A DNA stretch of 64,000 bases, from contig DEFM01000001.1 of NCBI GenBank assembly GCA_002350855.1, positions 7,762 through 71,761 on the forward strand, written 5' to 3'. Made by a program: the position numbers and the translations under genes. A model generated the notes under the pieces. It was not told the origin of the DNA. It saw only the letters and a list, made by a program, of their open reading frames with translations, and did not search any database. This DNA is from Prevotellaceae bacterium UBA2852. Lineage in GTDB: Bacteria > Bacteroidota > Bacteroidia > Bacteroidales > Bacteroidaceae. Positions 62,339 to 64,000 of this stretch are shown one piece after another. The first letter of the stretch is position 1. The number at the start of each line of letters is the position of its first letter.

Positions 62339-63730
62339 ATGAACAAAGGATTTATATTTTTTATTTGCATAGTCAGCGCGATGGGAGGACTCCTCTTCGG
62401 CTATGACTGGGTGGTGATTGGCGGTGCAAAACCATTCTATGAAGTCTATTTCGGCATAACCGACGATGCTGTGATGTCGGGACTTGCCATGACCACGGCT
62501 TTGATAGGATGCCTCTTCGGAGCAATGACGGCTGGAGCTATGGCCGACAAGTACGGACGCAAACGCCTGCTGACTCTTTCTGCCGTGCTGTTCACAGTCT
62601 CTGCCATTGCCACCGGACTGTTCAACGATTTCTGGATGTTCAATGTCGCTCGTTTTGTGGGCGGCATAGGCATAGGTGTCGCTTCAGCCCTCTCACCTAT
62701 GTACATTGCCGAGATTGCACCAACCCGGATGCGTGGCAAACTCGTCACACTCAATCAGATGACCATCGTGCTCGGAATACTTGCCGCTCAGTTCGTCAAT
62801 TTCCTGCTGGCAGAGGAAGTGCCGCATGACTTCACCAATGCCGATATACTCGCTTCGTGGAACGGACAGATGGGCTGGCGCTGGATGTTCTGGGCAGAGA
62901 CCGTTCCGGCAGCTCTCTTCCTTGTTCTCTCGTCTGTGATTCCTGAGAGTCCCCGTTGGCAGATGATGAAAGGCATGAAGTATCAGGCAGAGCAGAACCT
63001 GCGGCTCGTGGGCGGTCTTGAGTATGCAAAAGAGGAAATAAGCATTATCGAAAAGAGTCTGAAGACAGAATCCAAGCATCGTCACTACGGATTGAAAGAA
63101 CTCTTCTCCCACCGTTACTCCAAAGTGCTGCTCCTGGGACTCTTCATCGCAGTCTTCCAGCAGTGGTGCGGCACCAACGGCATTTTCAACTATGCAGAGG
63201 AAGTGTTCAAGTCGGCTGGCTTCGATGTCAACAACATGTTCTTCAATATCGTGCTCACAGGCATAGTCAATGTCGTCTTCACCTTCGTTGCCATCTTCAG
63301 CGTCGACCGACTCGGACGCCGTTCGCTCATGCTCATCGGTTCCTGCGGACTGGCATGCATCTACCTCGTTCTCGGTTTCTGCTACCATTTCGCACTCCCT
63401 GGAGCCGTGATAGTGGCACTCGTCCTGTCAGCCATAGCCTGCTACGCCATGTCGCTCGCACCCATCACCTGGGTACTCCTCTCAGAGATATTCCCCAACC
63501 ACATCCGTGGTGTGGCAATGGCGACCTGCACCTTCGCCCTGTGGGTAGGCAGCAGCACCTTCACATTCCTTTTCCCCATCATCCACTCATGGCTGGGAGC
63601 AAGCGGACAGTTCTGGCTCTACGCCCTCATCTGCCTTGGCGGATTCATCTACTTCCGCCGCCGCTGCCCCGAAACCAAAGGCAAAAGCCTCGAACAACTC
63701 GAGAAAGAATTAGTAAATATAAACTCATAA
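62339..63730 (+). CDS. Sugar-porter family MFS transporter
   Basis: A 463-residue, 12-helix transporter of the XylE/GalP/AraE group. It shows the family signatures GGLLFGYDWVVIGGA (helix 1), DKYGRKRLLTLSAV (the RxGRR-like loop 2-3), GIGVASALSPMYIAEIAPTRMRGKL, VIPESPRWQMMKG after helix 6, QQWCGTNGIFNYAEEVF in helix 7, DRLGRRSLMLIG in loop 8-9 and PITWVLLSEIFPNHIRG, ending RRRCPETKGKSLEQLEKEL. It imports a sugar by H+ symport. The ATG at 62339 is chosen over a GTG at 62324. Codon use here is richer in C/G third positions than in most neighbours. Confidence 0.93.
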   Translation: MNKGFIFFICIVSAMGGLLFGYDWVVIGGAKPFYEVYFGITDDAVMSGLAMTTALIGCLFGAMTAGAMADKYGRKRLLTLSAVLFTVSAIATGLFNDFWMFNVARFVGGIGIGVASALSPMYIAEIAPTRMRGKLVTLNQMTIVLGILAAQFVNFLLAEEVPHDFTNADILASWNGQMGWRWMFWAETVPAALFLVLSSVIPESPRWQMMKGMKYQAEQNLRLVGGLEYAKEEISIIEKSLKTESKHRHYGLKELFSHRYSKVLLLGLFIAVFQQWCGTNGIFNYAEEVFKSAGFDVNNMFFNIVLTGIVNVVFTFVAIFSVDRLGRRSLMLIGSCGLACIYLVLGFCYHFALPGAVIVALVLSAIACYAMSLAPITWVLLSEIFPNHIRGVAMATCTFALWVGSSTFTFLFPIIHSWLGASGQFWLYALICLGGFIYFRRRCPETKGKSLEQLEKELVNINS

Positions 63731-63736
63731 ACCACA

Positions 63737-63811
63737 ATGAAAAAAATCTCGGCACTGATGGCCTTGACCATCTTGGCATTGACATTCAATGCGTGTGCTG
63801 ACCGACGATAA
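63737..63811 (+). pseudogene. Truncated lipoprotein remnant (signal peptide only)
   Basis: The frame encodes MKKISALMALTILALTFNAC followed by ADRR and a stop. It is a complete lipoprotein signal peptide with a lipobox (FNAC) but nothing after it. It starts 6 bp after the MFS stop. It looks like the 5' end of a lipoprotein gene whose body was lost, or has been fused to the fragment that follows. Confidence 0.65.
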
Positions 63812-63935
63812 GCCGACGATAATTTTGGCTTGTCTTAAAGAAAAAGGATACTGTCGGACAGCTGAGTTGGCAGCCTTAATAGGTTTGAAGCCTACACAAA
63901 CCAAGGCCTACCTTTACCAATTGCAGCAAAAGTAA
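63789..63935 (+). pseudogene. C-terminal helix-turn-helix fragment
   Basis: An open frame of 48 residues (MRVLTDDKPTIILACLKEKG then YCRTAELAALIGLKPTQTKA and YLYQLQQK). The pattern RTAELAALIGLKPTQTKAYL is a classic winged-helix/HTH unit as found at the C-terminus of Bacteroidetes ATP-binding or Fic-like regulators. It overlaps the lipoprotein remnant in another frame and has no own upstream sequence, so it is most likely a 3' gene remnant, though a small free HTH protein is not excluded. A hairpin terminator follows. Confidence 0.5.
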
Positions 63936-63974
63936 CAAAGGCGTTGCTAATCATAGCAGCGCCTTTGTTGTATT
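63935..63974 (+). terminator. Terminator after the HTH fragment
   Basis: ACAAAGGCGTTGCTA (63935-63949) pairs with TAGCAGCGCCTTTGT (63954-63968) over 15 bp with one G-T pair, followed by TGTATTT. Confidence 0.8.
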
Positions 63975-64000
63975 TAAGTTTACAGTGGTCCGTGTCCCAT

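Overview
The window looks like chromosome of a Bacteroidales bacterium, most likely Prevotella or a close relative. The evidence is promoters of the Bacteroidetes type (TTTG, 19-21 bp, TAnnTTTG) before many genes, few Shine-Dalgarno sequences, a streptopain-family C10 protease, DUF4369 and C-S-S-D-D-D type lipoproteins, a Na+-NQR operon, and a methylmalonyl-CoA epimerase/decarboxylase cluster for propionate formation. No species can be fixed from sequence reading alone.

Layout. 1-0.5 kb: 5' part of a secreted esterase; then tRNA-Pro(GGG) and a DUF4369 lipoprotein, all on minus. 1.7-6.8 kb: DivIC-like protein, small membrane protein, purB, a RluB-type pseudouridine synthase with a long Gly/Gln/Arg repeat tail, asnS. 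6.9-12.2 kb: Gfo/Idh/MocA oxidoreductase, membrane protein, rlmD, RluA-family synthase, prs. 12.4-19.2 kb: envelope group (PpiC/SurA chaperones, OstA/LptA-like protein, small tail-anchored protein) and mutL. 19.5-21.1 kb: abundant OmpA-family porin, then tRNA-Pro(UGG)-tRNA-Val(UAC). 21.2-23.9 kb: ThiE/TenI-like gene translationally coupled to a secreted C10 protease (minus). 24-28 kb: lepA, recR, membrane protein, glycosyltransferase. 28.2-34.4 kb: hisG-hisD-hisC-hisB and an ABC-F ATPase. 34.7-36.3 kb: secreted protein with two tandem FGE-sulfatase-like domains. 36.5-41.5 kb: mce-mmdA-LTD/OadG fusion-biotin carrier-oadB. 41.7-44.3 kb: HtrA protease and an orphan Wza-like lipoprotein. 44.3-48.4 kb (minus): carboxynorspermidine dehydrogenase-like gene, recA, a LuxR-type regulator with a degenerate receiver, a LacI-type regulator. 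48.5 kb: tRNA-Arg(CCG). 48.8-52.2 kb (minus): three exported proteins (a ten-motif CxxCxGxG protein, an EF-hand/LRR protein, a large lipoprotein). 52.7-58.7 kb: nqrABCDEF. 58.8-63.7 kb: DUF5107/TPR protein and divergent sugar-porter MFS gene. 63.7-64 kb: two gene remnants.

How it fits together: the methylmalonyl-CoA decarboxylase complex and Na+-NQR both export Na+, so the window carries two primary sodium pumps that join fermentation of carbon to propionate with NADH oxidation. SurA/PpiC, the OstA-like protein, HtrA and OmpA form an outer-membrane biogenesis and quality-control set. The rest is mainly housekeeping.

The unusual material is mostly small-scale: several families of short dispersed intergenic repeats, one of which appears to have entered the DUF5107 reading frame; duplicated sequence after nqrF; an inverted repeat pair splitting nqrA from nqrB; low-complexity tandem repeats on a RluB enzyme; and several proteins with family-atypical architecture. 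No CRISPR array, prophage, transposase or defence island was seen.
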